Notes under the pieces: model-generated
What the model saw: only the letters and a program-made list of their open reading frames with translations
Database searches by the model: none
Told to the model about the DNA's origin: nothing
Made by a program: the position numbers and the translations under genes
From: Cyanoderma ruficeps
Taxonomy: Eukaryota > Chordata > Aves > Passeriformes > Timaliidae
Length of the DNA stretch: 64,000 nt
NCBI GenBank assembly: GCA_008694505.1
Contig: VZDJ01000052.1
Span: 9,666,879-9,730,878 of the forward strand
Direction of reading: 5' to 3'
Part shown: positions 12,711 through 25,429 of the stretch, one piece after another
Position numbering within the stretch: position 1 is the stretch's first letter
Layout of the letters: each line of letters starts with the position of its first letter

Positions 12711-14975
12711 TCAAGTTGGCCTTGGCTCTGCTGGTGGTAATCATGAAATTGTTTGTCCTTAAGCTTTGGCAGAGGATTGGATTCTTAAAAAGTGGATAGA
12801 GAAAAATGCTTTTAGAGTGATTTCTTTACAATAAAAACATGATAGTCTTAAAGCTAACTGATAATCTTTGTGAGTCCATTCCATGTGAAACAGGAGAGCA
12901 GATTCCCAGCTGATATAAGTCAACATAGTCCTGTTTGCTGAGAAAGCTGGGTCAGTCCACAGCAGCTGAGGATCCAGCCCCGTGACTGAAAGAATCCTCA
13001 TCTTGCTGGCAAAACCAGGGAAAAGACTGTAACAGGATTTTGTGAGGACAAATAATATTACAGAGCAAATAAGATGGGCTGGGGACCATACAGGATGGTG
13101 GTTTCATTTGTGATTTCTCAAGATTTTATTTTTTTTTTTAATTGGGATATGCACCAATAAGGACAAGTTGAGCCTCGTGAGCCACTGAGGGCTGTTAACC
13201 TTTTTTAGCACAGTTTAGTGTCTGCCACTGTAGTGGAGTTAGGCTCATGAATGGTACACCTTTAATAACAAAACTCCTGACTTAATCTCCTCTAGAGGTC
13301 TGCGTGACATTACTAGCTGTAATCTAACCCTTCCAGGTTATTGTCGATGCACTTATGGGCATAAAACCTTCTTTGGGAGAATTAGGTATTTTCTCATTAT
13401 GCACACCAGTAGCTTTTCACTGAATATCACTCAATTTCCATGAAAATCTGAGTTTCTCTGGCAAGTTGCAGTTTATCTAGTCTATAAAAAAGCATCTTCA
13501 GAATTTTCTACTGATCTGTCCTTTACCTACCTGTGAATTAATTGGGCGAGATACTCTCTGATGGACTGCTGGGAAGTGAAAGCAGTTTGTCTTCAGAGCA
13601 GGCAGATGCAGGATGTGTGTGGGGAAGGAAACGCTGCAAGCAGATGAGTCCCTGCTGTATGTGGAGTCATTTCAGGACAACGGTCTGGTGGTTGAAGCAT
13701 CCATCCATTTCTGTTCCTTCCTCTGCCTGCAGGACCTCATTGCCATGTGTCCTGGGAAAATGTGCAGCTGCTTGGGCTTGCACTGACCAGCTGCTTAAAA
13801 GGTGTTTCAGGTTTCCAGGGTTGCATGTAGACACCTAAAGTCTGAGCCCCAGGCAGCCACAGCCTATATTGGATTCCAGCTCATGTGGGGAAAGTAATCT
13901 TCATTTCTCTGCCCTTGTATATCCAGATTCAGCAAACTCTCCAAGAAAGGGACCTTGGAATAATAAACAACCACAGCATGGAGACTGGAGTGACCGCAGC
14001 AAGAGGAGCTGCGATTGCATCTGTGTCACCCCTCCTTGTGCCACAGATGCTTTACTGATCTTGTCCTCATCTGGGGTATCTGGGAATTCACAGGCAGCAG
14101 GGCTGTACCAGGGGTGAGTGTCCAGGTGTCCTCTGCCTTGGGAGGCAGGCGCTGACCAGTGCCTGCTCTCACTCTCCTTGCAAGGTGGAGCAGGGAAATC
14201 AGGTCACAGCAGAGAGGGGTTGCAGTTTTGCCATCTGCAGAAGGGTTTGTGTGAGTTTGACATGCTGGGTCAGTGGCAGGTGTCCAGGGCATTGGGAATA
14301 TTGGAGAGTCTCGTCCTACTGGGTTATGAAAGGCAAGGAGGACCTTGCTGGCAGATGATGTCTCCAGTCAGGTCTTGCCTGCACCCAGCTACAGCTGCAA
14401 ACCAGTGTTGGTCTTGTGCTGCCCAGATTTTGTATTGCTGAAATGTTTGTGTGCATAGAAACCTTTGTGGAGATCATTGCTGAGATGTGGTCATGCGCCA
14501 AACTCTGCAACACAGAAATGGAACGAGCTGGTGCATTCCCATTTCCCACCATGGCTTGTGCATGGAGGAGAAGCAAGCTGGGAGATGTTATAGTGTTTAG
14601 TACTGTGGCTGTACTGTGAATAAACCCTCTCTGCTCCAATGTGCAGGAACACAGGACAGACCTGGCAGGGGTCTCCATGTCCTAGAGAGACAGTTGTCCA
14701 AGAGATCACTGAGAGCTCATGGCTAAGCTGGAAATCAAATTGAAACCTCTCAGGTGCTTGAGACAAGTCACCTCCACCTTCTCTTTCTAACTAGCTCGTC
14801 TCAGGTCCTGCGTACCATTCAGCTTAGGGGGTTGCCCAACATTGGGAAAATCCCAGGCTGATCTGTGTAACTCCTGCCAGCTAGTTTTGTTTTGCTTTAA
14901 ATTAATTTCTTTTTCTTTTCAGACACTTGTTCAGTGGGGCCTGGCTTGAAGAGGGGCTGAAATGCCATCACACAT
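12711..14975. other. Intergenic DNA, no gene seen
   Basis: Mostly unremarkable sequence. Short frames at 13542-14441 overlap on both strands and have no recognisable domain. A T-rich run lies near 13124-13140. Confidence 0.6.
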
Positions 14976-15690
14976 TCTGCACCTTATAAGAGGAAGTGTA
15001 ATTGAACCACCTCCCTCTTAAACACACTGCCCGCCTTCGAATAATCAGGGAAAGCCACCACAAGGGTTAAACACTTTATTTAGATGGCTTTGTTTGTTAC
15101 GTGTGTGCTTTGCTTGTTCTGAGAATTAACAGAAGATAAGCTAAAAGTTCATTTATAAGAGTATTAAAGGATAATTATGATGGAGTAAATGCAGCAGGTC
15201 AAAAGGCATTATGATGAACAGAATCATAATATAGGGCTTGGGAAAATAAGCTAAAATGTACAATGCCTAACATCACTCACTGAATGCCACGGAAAGTGTT
15301 CCTTCTCGCAGTTTGTCTCTGCTTCTACATTTCCACTCCTAATTAAAGTACCTCCATCAGAACTCTGCTGTTTGGGCATGAATATGTCATGATAATCAAT
15401 TGCAGTAACTTAAATTAAACTTTTGGGCAGGCATAAATATGTGACCTTTTAATATCAACGAAATGATAAAAAAGATTTGGTAGGAAATCTGTTTCAATCA
15501 GATTAAAGGAGAAGTGGGTAAAGCTGATTACAAGCCCACTAAACACAGTATTTGGGCAGTATTTGTTCAGAAACAATAGCGTTAATTCTACTTTAACAAG
15601 TATTATCTGGAAAATCAATAATTAATGGTAACCCATTATCAACTTGTAATTTAGCACAGAGATTAAGTTGGAGGAGAAGTGAAAGCAAAT
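14976..15690. promoter_or_regulatory. Putative conserved enhancer with homeodomain and SOX-type motifs
   Basis: About 700 bp of AT-rich but non-repetitive DNA with many homeobox cores (CTAATTAAAG, TTAAATTAAAC, CAATAATTAATGG) and a SOX-like AACAATAG next to GTTAATTC near 15575-15590. It has no coding frame. It stands out from GC-richer, ordinary DNA on both sides. Confidence 0.35.
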
Positions 15691-17205
15691 GGGCAACCTG
15701 CTTTTACTTGACCTGTCAGGCTGATGGATTAACAAGTGACAGTAGAGCTTCATATTTTTTTAAAGGAGAGGTGGTAGAAATAAGTCAATTTGGGCCTCTT
15801 GCTGTTTGGTACCCTCCTGCCCTCCTGCCTCCTCAAGCTTTGCAGAAGAGCTGCCTTGTGCAGCCAGGTTGCTGCAGCTGGGGGGATGACATCTTCAGTG
15901 GCACTTAGTCCTGGGACAAAGCTGGGGGACATCACCCCCAAATCCACAGGATGCATGGAGAGAGATGAACAGAGGAGGGGAGGAAGTGCTGTTTGTAGGT
16001 GGTGTGAGCATCTGCAGCAGCACCACCTTGACTGGGCTTCCTACAGGGGCATCCTCCTCTTTAACATCTTCATGCAACTCCCAGCTTGCCAAAAGTGTCC
16101 CTTACCATGCTTCCTTCCTTGACTGACAGGACTTGTAGCAAAATGTGGGAATGCCCCTGAGCAGCCAGATTTTCCTCAGCCAGCTCCTCCCTTCCCCTTA
16201 CCACATCAGCTCTGTTTGAGGAAACAACCTTATTTGTCATCTGCGTGGCACTGGGACTCAGATGCCACCTGTGTGTGGGCTGGAAGTGGTGTGCACAACT
16301 TGTCTCTGCATCAGGTCATTGCAGCAGATGCCAAACAGATGATGGTTTTTTATGATGACAACATTCTTCTGGAGGATACAGATGTCCTGATCAAAGGTCT
16401 ATGTGTGTACGTGTGCATGATTCTCTCAGGGTGTCTCTGTCTGTGTTTGCAGAGGCCGGAGCAGGCTTTTAGAAGAGTAACATTGCTAAATTTCAGGTGG
16501 ACAGCAGTGAGCCAACACTTCTGCCTCGCTGCTGGTCTGCCCAACTTCTTCTGGGCAGAGGCTCTTTCTTTCCAGAGCTGAGTTACCTACCTGGTTTTGG
16601 GCAGAGTGAGATGCAGTCGGTAGGCTGTAGTGGTTTATGAGAGTAAGAGAGTAAAAGGAGGTGGGTTGAGGACAGTGGAAAGCAAGAAAGCCAGTGCTAG
16701 AGGGCTTGTGGAGGCCCTGGTGCAGCTGGACATGGCTCTGTGGCCATCCACAGGTGGGATGCTCTCTGCCTTGTTTAAAGGCACTGGACATAAATGACAA
16801 GCAGTGGCCTTTGTATAGAGGAGAGGAATATATCATCTCTTTTAGCAGAGCTAGAGCTGGAAATAGAAATAGAGCTGGAAATACACCTCTTGAGCTGGCC
16901 TCATGTTTCCCACCAAACTTGCCCTCACCCTTGGTGTGGGTGAGGAACACCATGGCAGGATGAGAAGCCCAAGAGTTGTACTTGTCTCTCTGTTTCCACT
17001 GGCTACATCCTCCGTTTGCCCTGGCAGGCTGATGTCCCAACACTGGCTGGACAGGCTGGCTCTGGGGCACGGTGTGCAGAGGGGTGGTGGTGGGGGTTTC
17101 ATGACAGTCAGCAGGGCGGGATGCTCTCTGCAAAGGGAGCAGATTGAAGGCAGATTGTGCGGGTGCAGCAGCACCGTGCTACATAGATAGGGAGTGGCTT
17201 CAGAA
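15691..17205. other. Intergenic DNA, no gene seen
   Basis: The longest frame here (minus strand, 16486-17133) lacks a domain, splice sites or upstream support. I treat it as chance. A small imperfect repeat of 'gagctggaaata' lies at 16854-16890. Confidence 0.55.
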
Positions 17206-17600
17206 ATGGCATTTAATCATTCAACATTAACACAAGACATCTGTCACCACCCTTGGCAGTGATGGTGCTACACAGCAAAACAATATGTTCTGGTGCTCCT
17301 AATCACAGGAAAAACACTACTTTTTTTGCAGAGAGTTCTTTTAGTGCCCGGCACAAATCCTTCTATTTTATTATAGCAATCCCAGCCAAATCCTCCAATA
17401 AATGGAGTTTTTATTAATGTGCAGCTGTTGAATGAGAAAAAAATAAAACTCAGAAATAAAAATGAATCCCTGAATAATCAGGCTGATCCCATGCAGTAAG
17501 AACAAACAGGCCGACCACATACTTACAGCTTTTTGGTATTATTTAAAAATATGGTCAGGGCTTTTCTTTCCCACTCTATTTTTTACATAGACCTGATTAG
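17206..17600. promoter_or_regulatory. Putative AT-rich regulatory block
   Basis: Carries repeated TAAT/ATTA cores (CATTTAATCATTCAACATTA, TTTTATTAATGTGC, CCCTGAATAATCAGG) in a 400-bp AT-rich patch without coding potential. It may belong to the same VSX1 regulatory landscape as the other blocks. Low confidence. Confidence 0.25.
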
Positions 17601-20600
17601 ATTTTGCTCAGGAAGATCCAAACCACTTCTGTGAGCTGGAAATGCAGCAAGGAGTGAGAGGAGCTAGGATGAGGGTTACATCTAGTATGTGTGCCTGATA
17701 TTTGCCTTCTGCCATGGTCAGGAATTTGCTCCGGCCCGGGAAGAGAGTGGCAGGGTGGCACGGTGCCCGGGGCAGCTGGGGTTTGGCTTTGCAATGAGGG
17801 ATGTGCTTGCAAAAGAGAACAGAAGAGAGTGTCAAAAAAAGCGTCTTTGAAAAAAGCTGAGCAACAAAAATCCTCTGACCATGGCAGCTCTCAGCAGAGG
17901 ATGGTGTGGTTTGCTTTAACTAGCTGCAGTTTGGTGCCCTTTGCCTTGACTTTGAGCTTGCCAGGTGAAATGCCAATCAAAAGTGCTATTTTGCAGCTAA
18001 AAATGAAGGAGGAGTGATCCCATGGTGATGTGCTGGGTGAGGCAGGTGCTGAGCTGGGGGAAAGAGTAATGCCCACCCCAGGTCCTTTCCCTGTGCACAT
18101 GTCCTACCCTGCCAAAGCATCTGCAAGCTCTGTGTGATGAGTGGAGAGGCCTGCCAGGAACAGAACAAATCTCCTTCCTTTATGCTTGCTCCTGCCGCCG
18201 GGAAATCTGGTTGAGCCCTGCCCCACCCTCGGCCCGGCCGTGCCACTGCACGCGCGATGGAGGCCGGGCTAAAGCAGGTCCCAGGCTCCAGTCCAGCTGG
18301 CAGTCCTGCCACCATCAGGGCTGCTCCCTGATGGCTCTGGCCCAAAGGAGGGTGCTGAATGAGCAGAGATGGAGGAGAATTGCTGGAGCTGCCATCGGAT
18401 GTGTGCAGGTGTATCCAGGTGGCTGAGACCTTGGACAGACCCATGTGAGCCCACCTAGAGTTAAACCTCCAGCCGGAGGGTAAAACCAGCACGGGAAGCA
18501 CCCCCAGAGCCAGCAGGGATTTCATGATTCCTGAGGCACTCCGAGGTTAGCTGTGGCCATTGGGACAGTGCCTGTCACCACACCCTGATCACTCACCATC
18601 AGGGTGCAGCCTGGCTGATGTGAGGCAGGAGGGAATGTCCCGAGCAGATAGCACCCTGCCTACGAAATGGCACGACCATCTCTGCTATTCATTCTGATTA
18701 AATTCGAGCCAAAGTAAAGCCCTAATTCTTCTGATTAAAGCTTAGAAGTTAAGCTCTTCGGACAGGATGTGTGCCTTGCCCTGTGCTCTCCTAAACCACT
18801 TTGTCCATTCCATGACAAGACACTAATAACACACTCCTATATGTTTCTTCTCAGACAAACATGGTATTTATATGTGGTCACCTGGCTATTTTGCAAGCAG
18901 GGAAGTAGAAGGAATTGCTCCAAGCAAAGCAAAGGCCCACGTCTGCCAGGGTTCATCCTTTATGTATTGGACTTTCCTAGAGGAATTGCCCTGGGAGAGA
19001 TGCCTCAGCCCAGGCATGGGTTGGGGCGTTACAGAAATGCTGTGTTACCTCAGGTACTCTACAAGCATGGGATCAGCCTTCTGCCACTGCCCTGCAGGGA
19101 GTGGGTAAAAGGCAACTCACATGGTGAGTTGGGGTGTCAGGGACAGGAGCAGATTTGTCACTGTTTTAGGCTCCATGAACAGGTAGCTTACCCAGGGTGG
19201 CTCTGTTATGAAGCTTTACCTGAGGGCTCTGTACCCTGAGGATGTGGGATAGGACTGTGCATGAGGGTCATCTGCATCGCACTTGCCTTTCAGGAGAAGC
19301 TCCTGGCACCCGCTGGGAAATGTGGCCCTGGGCAAGACCTGGGCTGCTGTGGTTTCAGCAGGGTCTGGGGACACATCCTCAGGGACTCATCCTCCACAGA
19401 TATTCAGCTTCATGCAGGGAATCTAGGAAACTTCTCTGTTGAACATCTGGCATGGGGAAGCTCTCCCATCGTTTCCTCCTCGGCACCACAGCCAGAGGCA
19501 CAGCCTGGTATTGTTTGTCACAGATCAATGCATTTACCCATGTGGAAAAATGTCATTACCACCAGGGCTCGGCTTTTCTTTCCTCTTGAACCGCCCCTGC
19601 TGTGCTGGTGAGGGGCTGGCTAATTGCCTCTTTTCTCAGGTTGCCCCTGGGGATGGCTGTCCCACAGCCTGCCACACAGCTCAGCTGCACTCTCAGAGCT
19701 TCCCCCAGCCGAAGGGGCTGCTTTGACAAACAAATGAACACTCAGCCGCTGTGCAGGACCGTGGGGCTCTTTGTTACATCTCCTCCTGTGAGCTAAAGAA
19801 ACAAAGGGAGGGGTCACTTAAAAAGAGAGGGAAGGATGGACCACGGGCTCCCAGCCAGGAGAGGAGATGCAGGTAACCTGCTTGTCTGTGCATCCTGCTG
19901 GAATGGCCCCCAAAACGGGACTGAGGCACAGATTTCCTGCCCTGGGCAGACAAGAGCAGAGGGAAGGGTACTGCCCAGGGTTTGTGCTGTCACTGCTGCG
20001 TGTTCACCCCTCAGGAGTCTGGGGACTGCTTTGGCTGGAAGAGCTCTGTGGGAGCTGAAAAGGAGGCTGAGCTGTGGGATGTTAAAGGAAACTGGTAACC
20101 AGGCACCTTTTCCCTGGAGAAACTGGAAACTTTCTACGTATCAAACAACAGGAAATGAGCCTTCACTACAATTTCCAAATAGGAAGAAAATACATCTGTT
20201 CTACCTTCAAAATCCATCGTAACCTCAAGCCAAAAGGGCAGATTGCAGACAACAATCCCATCACAAATGAGAGCTTTATTTCTTCCTCTTATTACTTTTC
20301 TTCCTCTTCTTTTTCCCAGAGTGTAACAATACCAATAATATAAGTCCTGTTTGAGATTATTAAATAATTATTCATTGTCAGCAACATTCAATCTGTTCAT
20401 TTTATACAGTATGTTCCCTTTTGGCATCAAGGCCCATCTTGACTATATTAGAGGAATCTCTAACATAGAGAGAATCTCTAACATAGTTTTGTCAAAGCAA
20501 AACCCAGGAGCTGGTAGAAAAGCTGGAAAGTCCTCTGTGCTAAGGTCTGTCCTTTATGGTAGAAAAAATTAGTCCCCCAAGAAAATTTTACAAATTTTAC

Positions 20601-21915
20601 AACTCAGTGCTGCCAGTGTAAGAGAATAGAGGAGAAGATGGTGTAGGAGTCACATTGGTGAGCAAGGCTGAGCTATAAAAGGAGAACCAGGAAGGGGAAG
20701 TCCCCAGGTGTTGAAAGATGCCCTTTCTGCCTTGAAAAAGAAAATTGCAGAATGCAGTGTCAGAGCACAGAAAAGACACCACTGGGTGTGTGTAGGAAAG
20801 CTGGGCAGGAACAACTTTCCTGCAGAGCCAAATAAAATGGGTGAAGGGAGCCACAGGAACCCTGTCTGTATTTCTCACACCAAATAATGTGGTTGCCTAC
20901 AAAGATGACACAGCCAAGCACATGCACTTTCATTCTTCTGAGAAGGAGGATCCATGCACATGAATATATTTATGCTATTTTTCTCTTATTTCTATATATC
21001 CTTCAGATGGTCTGTTTGGGACAACATGGCTTGGGTAAAGGGTCATTTGCTTGTGTAAAGTCCAATGGCATTTGTGAGACTTCCACATCAGTCTTCAGCT
21101 AAAAGGCCTCAGTTTAGATCTCTTAGGAGTCCAGTTGTTAATGAGGGAGAGGGAGGACACTGTGAAATTCATTTATGACTAGTGTGGCCTGTCTGAAAAG
21201 AAGTAGTTTGTGCTGGGAAGCCACGCTTCAAGACCCCCCCACTCAGCTGCAGAGTGGAGTTACCTGGGAAAGCCCAGGTGCCATTTGTCACAGCAAGCCC
21301 AGGCCAGTGCTGAGAAAGGGATTTGCCCCTCTTTGCACAGCTTAAACCTCTGAATTCACCTGCAAGCAGAGGTGCCCCGTTTCAGCACCTGCGAGCACTC
21401 GGGAGAGCTGATCTAGAAAGCCGTATTACGGGGAAGAGTGAGAGTAGTTGCCTGTGTGCTGGTGTCCCCTGCTTTAATTAGGTTAGTTTCTTTCATGGCA
21501 AGTGCTGTCATACCAAGCTGAAAAATCAATACCATATGGCACAGCACTCAGATAGCAAACTTGGAGATTAATTAAAGGAGAAGTGCTTCTGTTAGGTCTC
21601 AGAGCACAGCGCCTATGATTAGGCATGGCTGAACTGGTTTGGAAATGCAAATGCTGGGCAGCACCAGAGCTGAGCTGGACGCTCTGTCACTCTGGGGTCA
21701 GAGCAAACTGCAATCTCCCTTTCTTAACTCACTGAAATCACTGGGTAACGTGTTCCTGGGTTTTCCTGTGTCTTGCTTCCAGGCCGGGGGAGGGAGGTGC
21801 AAAGGGAAGCATTGTTCCGGAAAGTTTCTGCTTGGTGAGGTGCTGGGTATGAACGTGGAGAGGGTGCTGCCTGGGGGCTGGCTTTACTCCTGGGCTGGGA
21901 GCTGGGAAAGACATG
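17601..21915. other. Intergenic DNA with minor repeats, no gene seen
   Basis: No supported coding frame. Small features: homeodomain-type ATTAAA and TAATTC words at 18670-18750, a pyrimidine-rich tract at 20278-20320, and a directly repeated 'gaatctctaacatag' at about 20453-20486. Confidence 0.55.
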
Positions 21916-22339
21916 GGGAGGAGAGGAGAGGAGAGGAGAGGAGAGGAGAGGAGAGGAGAGGAGAGGAGAGGAGAGGAGAGGAGAGGAGAGGAGAGGAGAG
22001 GAGAGGAGAGGAGAGGAGAGGAGAGGAGAGGAGAGGAGAGGAGAGGAGAGGAGAGGAGAGGAGAGGAGAGGAGAGGAGAGGAGAGGAGAGGAGAGGAGAG
22101 GAGAGGAGAGGAGAGGAGAGGAGAGGAGAGGAGAGGAGAGGAGAGGAGAGGAGAGGAGAGGAGAGGAGAGGAGAGGAGAGGAGAGGAGAGGAGAGGAGAG
22201 GAGAGGAGAGGAGAGGAGAGGAGAGGAGAGGAGAGGAGAGGAGAGGAGAGGAGAGGAGAGGAGAGGAGAGGAGAGGAGAGGAGAGGAGAGGAGAGGAGAG
22301 GAGAGGAGAGGAGAGGAGAGGAGAGGAGAGGAGAGGAGA
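21916..22339 (+). repeat. (GAGAG)n pentanucleotide microsatellite, about 84 copies
   Basis: An uninterrupted run of the 5-bp unit GAGAG (equivalently GGAGA) for about 420 bp, all purine on the plus strand. It ends at an N at 22340, so the true allele length is uncertain. The long frames across it on both strands (GEERR or LLSSP repeats) are products of the repeat and not genes. Confidence 0.98.
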
Positions 22340-22340
22340 N
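22340..22340. other. Ambiguous base / probable assembly joint
   Basis: A single N directly at the 3' edge of the GAGAG array. It is the only non-ACGT base I see in the window. It most likely marks an unresolved read join or collapsed repeat. Confidence 0.8.
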
Positions 22341-25080
22341 TGGAGGAATGATCAAAAAATAATAAGACAAAGTAATCAGACAAGCATAGTGCAAAGGAAT
22401 AATAGCTCCTTTGTGGGGCTAATTGGAATGGACAGTCCATCGGCTAGTTTGGGGCTCCTCACAGTTGGATATTCCCAGCCTAGTTGTGCCTTGTGCCCAG
22501 AGCTTCCAAGCACCCACACAGACCCAGCTTTGGTAGTCATTTCAATTAGCTTTAATGAGCTGTGAATGAGCACCAAGGAGAACCCGGTCTGGGCCTGACC
22601 TGTTTTACCATTGCCCAGATTTTGCTTCAGGCTCTGGGCAGCAGAGTTCGCCCAGAACCTGCATCAGGTGCCAGGCCCTGGGCAGCGCCAGGCAGAGCAT
22701 CTCCAGGGAGGCTGTGTCCCAGCTCACACACCCTGTATAGGACAAGAAGGGGCTGCCCATGGGGATACGAGATGGGCAGACAAATGGTACTAGAAAGCAA
22801 CAAGCTTGGCAGAAGCAAAAGGAGGGGAAGCAAAAAGCAGCAGCTGAAGGAGCAACCAGAAATCGGAGCTACTGCTGTTGTGCCTACTCCATCTGGGTTT
22901 CCTCCTGAACACTCTGTCCCTCCTGTTCTTCCCATACATACACCTCTGGAACAAGCCCCAGTCTCCTCCCCAGGAGCAGGAACAGTGCCTTCCATGGGCT
23001 ACATCACCTATAGCTCCTTGAAGATACACAGGGTGAGCTCTGCCTGCTCACCCACTGCCAGCCAAGCTTACAGTTGGTGCTGTAGGTGCAGCACCTTGAT
23101 GGCCATTTGTTTGGCTAGGAATTAATTAGGAGATGGGCTCCAGGCTGCTGTGACAGCTGTCTGCGTGCGGCACTTCCCAGCAGTTTGATTAAATCTGTGA
23201 CACTCCAGATGTGAGCGCCCTGTGCAGCGGCACATGGTTTGCTCTTAAACTCCACTTAAACCGTGACTGCTCTTCTGGTTTTAATCAAAGGCAAATGCCT
23301 TAAGACAGAAATCTGCAGAGGAATTAGTAGGGATGTCTCTGGGGCGTGGGGAGTGGGACATGGAAAGGGACCCCTGTGCCAAATTAGGGCTGACAACACT
23401 TGCAGTAAGCTGGGCTGGCGATGCTACTGCACTGAGCAGGTGGTGCGTGGCCAGCTGTGGCCGTGCTCACCCTGCAAACCCTCTGCTTCACCCACATCCA
23501 GTTGAGCTGCAAACGAAGCACTTCCCACAGCTCGACAGTGCAGGGAGCACAGGTTCCCTCATTCATTTAAGCTGTTCACACCACCTGCCTCTGCAAATCC
23601 ATCATCCTAAAATAGACAGTACTTGGCCACTGCATATACCTATTCCCAACTGGCCAGGAGTGCACACACAATCCACCACTGAGCCCTGATGCAGCCTGAG
23701 GAAAGTCCCCTTGCCTGCATTTCCAGGAGGAGGCTCATCTGTAACTTAGAGATGGGGATTTAGCCTTGCAAATAAGCCTTGCAAATAGTCTTAGTCACAG
23801 GTGTGACTGGCTGCAACACCCCCCTCTTTGCTGCCTTCTCCCCTAGCTATGGCCTGTTTCTCAGTTCCTTTTCACCCACCCGTCAGAGGCAGTGCTTTCG
23901 CAACAGCCACCACTTCCCCATGTTCCCAGCAGGATGTGGAGGAGGCAGAAGAAAAGTCCTTTTTCTTCTGTCCATCCTTATTGAGGTTCCCACCCTTGCC
24001 AAACCGCCCGCGTTGCCATCAGCTGGCTGCTCACCCTGCTGCACTCCACCCTGCAGCTGTGCAAGGCCCACCGTGGCCACCAGCAGGCTGGCTGAGCTTG
24101 CCTCACACAGCAGGAGCCCAAGGGCTGTGGTGCCAGCATCATCCCTGGGGAGCAGGCTCCAACCTGCTCCTGTGCTGGTGTGCCAGGAGCAGATGCAGGT
24201 GTGGGCTGTGGAGCTGGGGAGGAGAACTGGGCTGAGACTGCTGGTTCAGGTACAATGGATGGGTGTGCAGCAAGAGCTGGGCTTTTGGAGATGGGTTCTC
24301 CATCCAGCCTGGGGCACAGGAGCCTCTTCCACCCCGAGCCGCCTGAAACTGTCAGATGGTCCTTTATTATTGACCTGATTCATATCTAAACCAGGGAGGT
24401 GAAAGCTGTCTTATCCCATTACTAATCCCCTAAAACCAGGCCCTTCAATACCTTCTCCTTGCTGCCCCCTCCTCATTGCTACAGCAGGTGGTTTCTGGCT
24501 GAGTGAACATCCTTCTGGGGCTTTCCCTGCGCCCCATGGTGAAGACAGGGTCTCCAAAAACCCACCAAATTCTGGCTCTGGAGTTATCATCAGCTGAGGA
24601 GGGTCTGCCAAAATGCTGCATTTATCTGTAATCCCCTAAGGACTTGCCAGGCTTGTTCCTGGTGTCTGAGCAGGACAGCTCCAGGCATCCATCCCATCAT
24701 GTGTGCCTTCCATCCTATAGGTCATGGCAGGGGTCTGACACGGTGGTGGAGCAGCCATGGGAAGGAGGGAACAATTTGGGGACTGTCCCACCTTGCTGGG
24801 TCCCTAGTCCTGCAAAGTGCAGCAGGGACGGGGGTGCTCCAGCATCAGCTGCAGGCAGCGTTCGGCCCCTGGGACACAGAACTGCACCGAGGCTGGGCTC
24901 CTGTGGCCTGCTCTGGGGGACTGCACCGAGGCTGGGCTCCTGAGGCCTGCTCTGGTAGAGCCCCGTGGAGATTCTGCCTGCTGGGGCACCTTGAGGCTGC
25001 CGGGCCGGCTGGCACAGGCATCCTGCCCGTGGAGAGGGGGGGCAAACCCCAGGGAAATTAGAGCAAGGGGCGATGTTTGA
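22341..25080. other. Intergenic DNA upstream of VSX1, no gene seen
   Basis: GC content rises towards VSX1. Many short frames overlap on both strands without recognisable domains. It contains a 39-bp tandem duplication at 24881-24957, listed separately. Confidence 0.55.
24881..24957 (+). repeat. Two-copy tandem duplication, 39-bp period
   Basis: Copies at 24881-24918 and 24920-24957 both read 'actgcaccgaggctgggctc' and then 'ctg(t/a)ggcctgctctgg'. They differ at one base, so the duplication is recent. Confidence 0.9.
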
Positions 25081-25240
25081 TGTTCTGCTCTTTAAGCGAT
25101 TAATAATCTTTCGGCGTCGGAGAATCAGCTGAAAATCTTCCTTAGAAAATAATGAGCAGAGAAACATTTACTGATTAGTCTAATCCCAGCTAATCCTATC
25201 TGATGAGCATATATCAAGATATCCTTTAACTGAGTTATTG
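25081..25240. promoter_or_regulatory. Putative VSX1 enhancer with clustered OTX/CRX-type sites
   Basis: TAATCC occurs at 25181-25186 and 25191-25196, 10 bp apart. Just upstream is a perfect inverted pair GATTAG-T-CTAATC (25173-25185). TAATCC is the consensus for K50 homeodomain factors such as OTX2 and CRX, which act in retinal photoreceptor and bipolar cells. VSX1 is a bipolar-cell gene starting 1.7 kb downstream. Function is inferred from motifs and position only. Confidence 0.4.
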
Positions 25241-25429
25241 TCCAAAGGACCGGTGAAGATGCCCAACCTCACCGTGGCTGGGGGAGCTGGGGGTGGCAGC
25301 AGGAGTGTCCTCACACCCCATGTCACCGTCCTGTCCCGGGAGCAGGTGTGTCCCCAGCCCCCAGGGCACGGCCTGGGTCACCCTCGCCCCGGGCAGCAGC
25401 GCCATATCCAGGCCACCTTGCCAGCACGG

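Noticed and set aside
16486..17133. 215-codon frame on the minus strand
   Set aside because: No domain, no splice or promoter context and no resemblance to known families; it lies in ordinary intergenic DNA.
21916..22339. Possible CRISPR-like or other prokaryotic array
   Set aside because: The repeat is a 5-bp eukaryotic microsatellite with no spacers. Nothing in the window is prokaryotic.
21639..22565. Long frames made of GEERR or LLSSP repeats
   Set aside because: They are translations of the GAGAG microsatellite, whose 5-bp unit keeps frames open. There is an N inside and no flanking domain.
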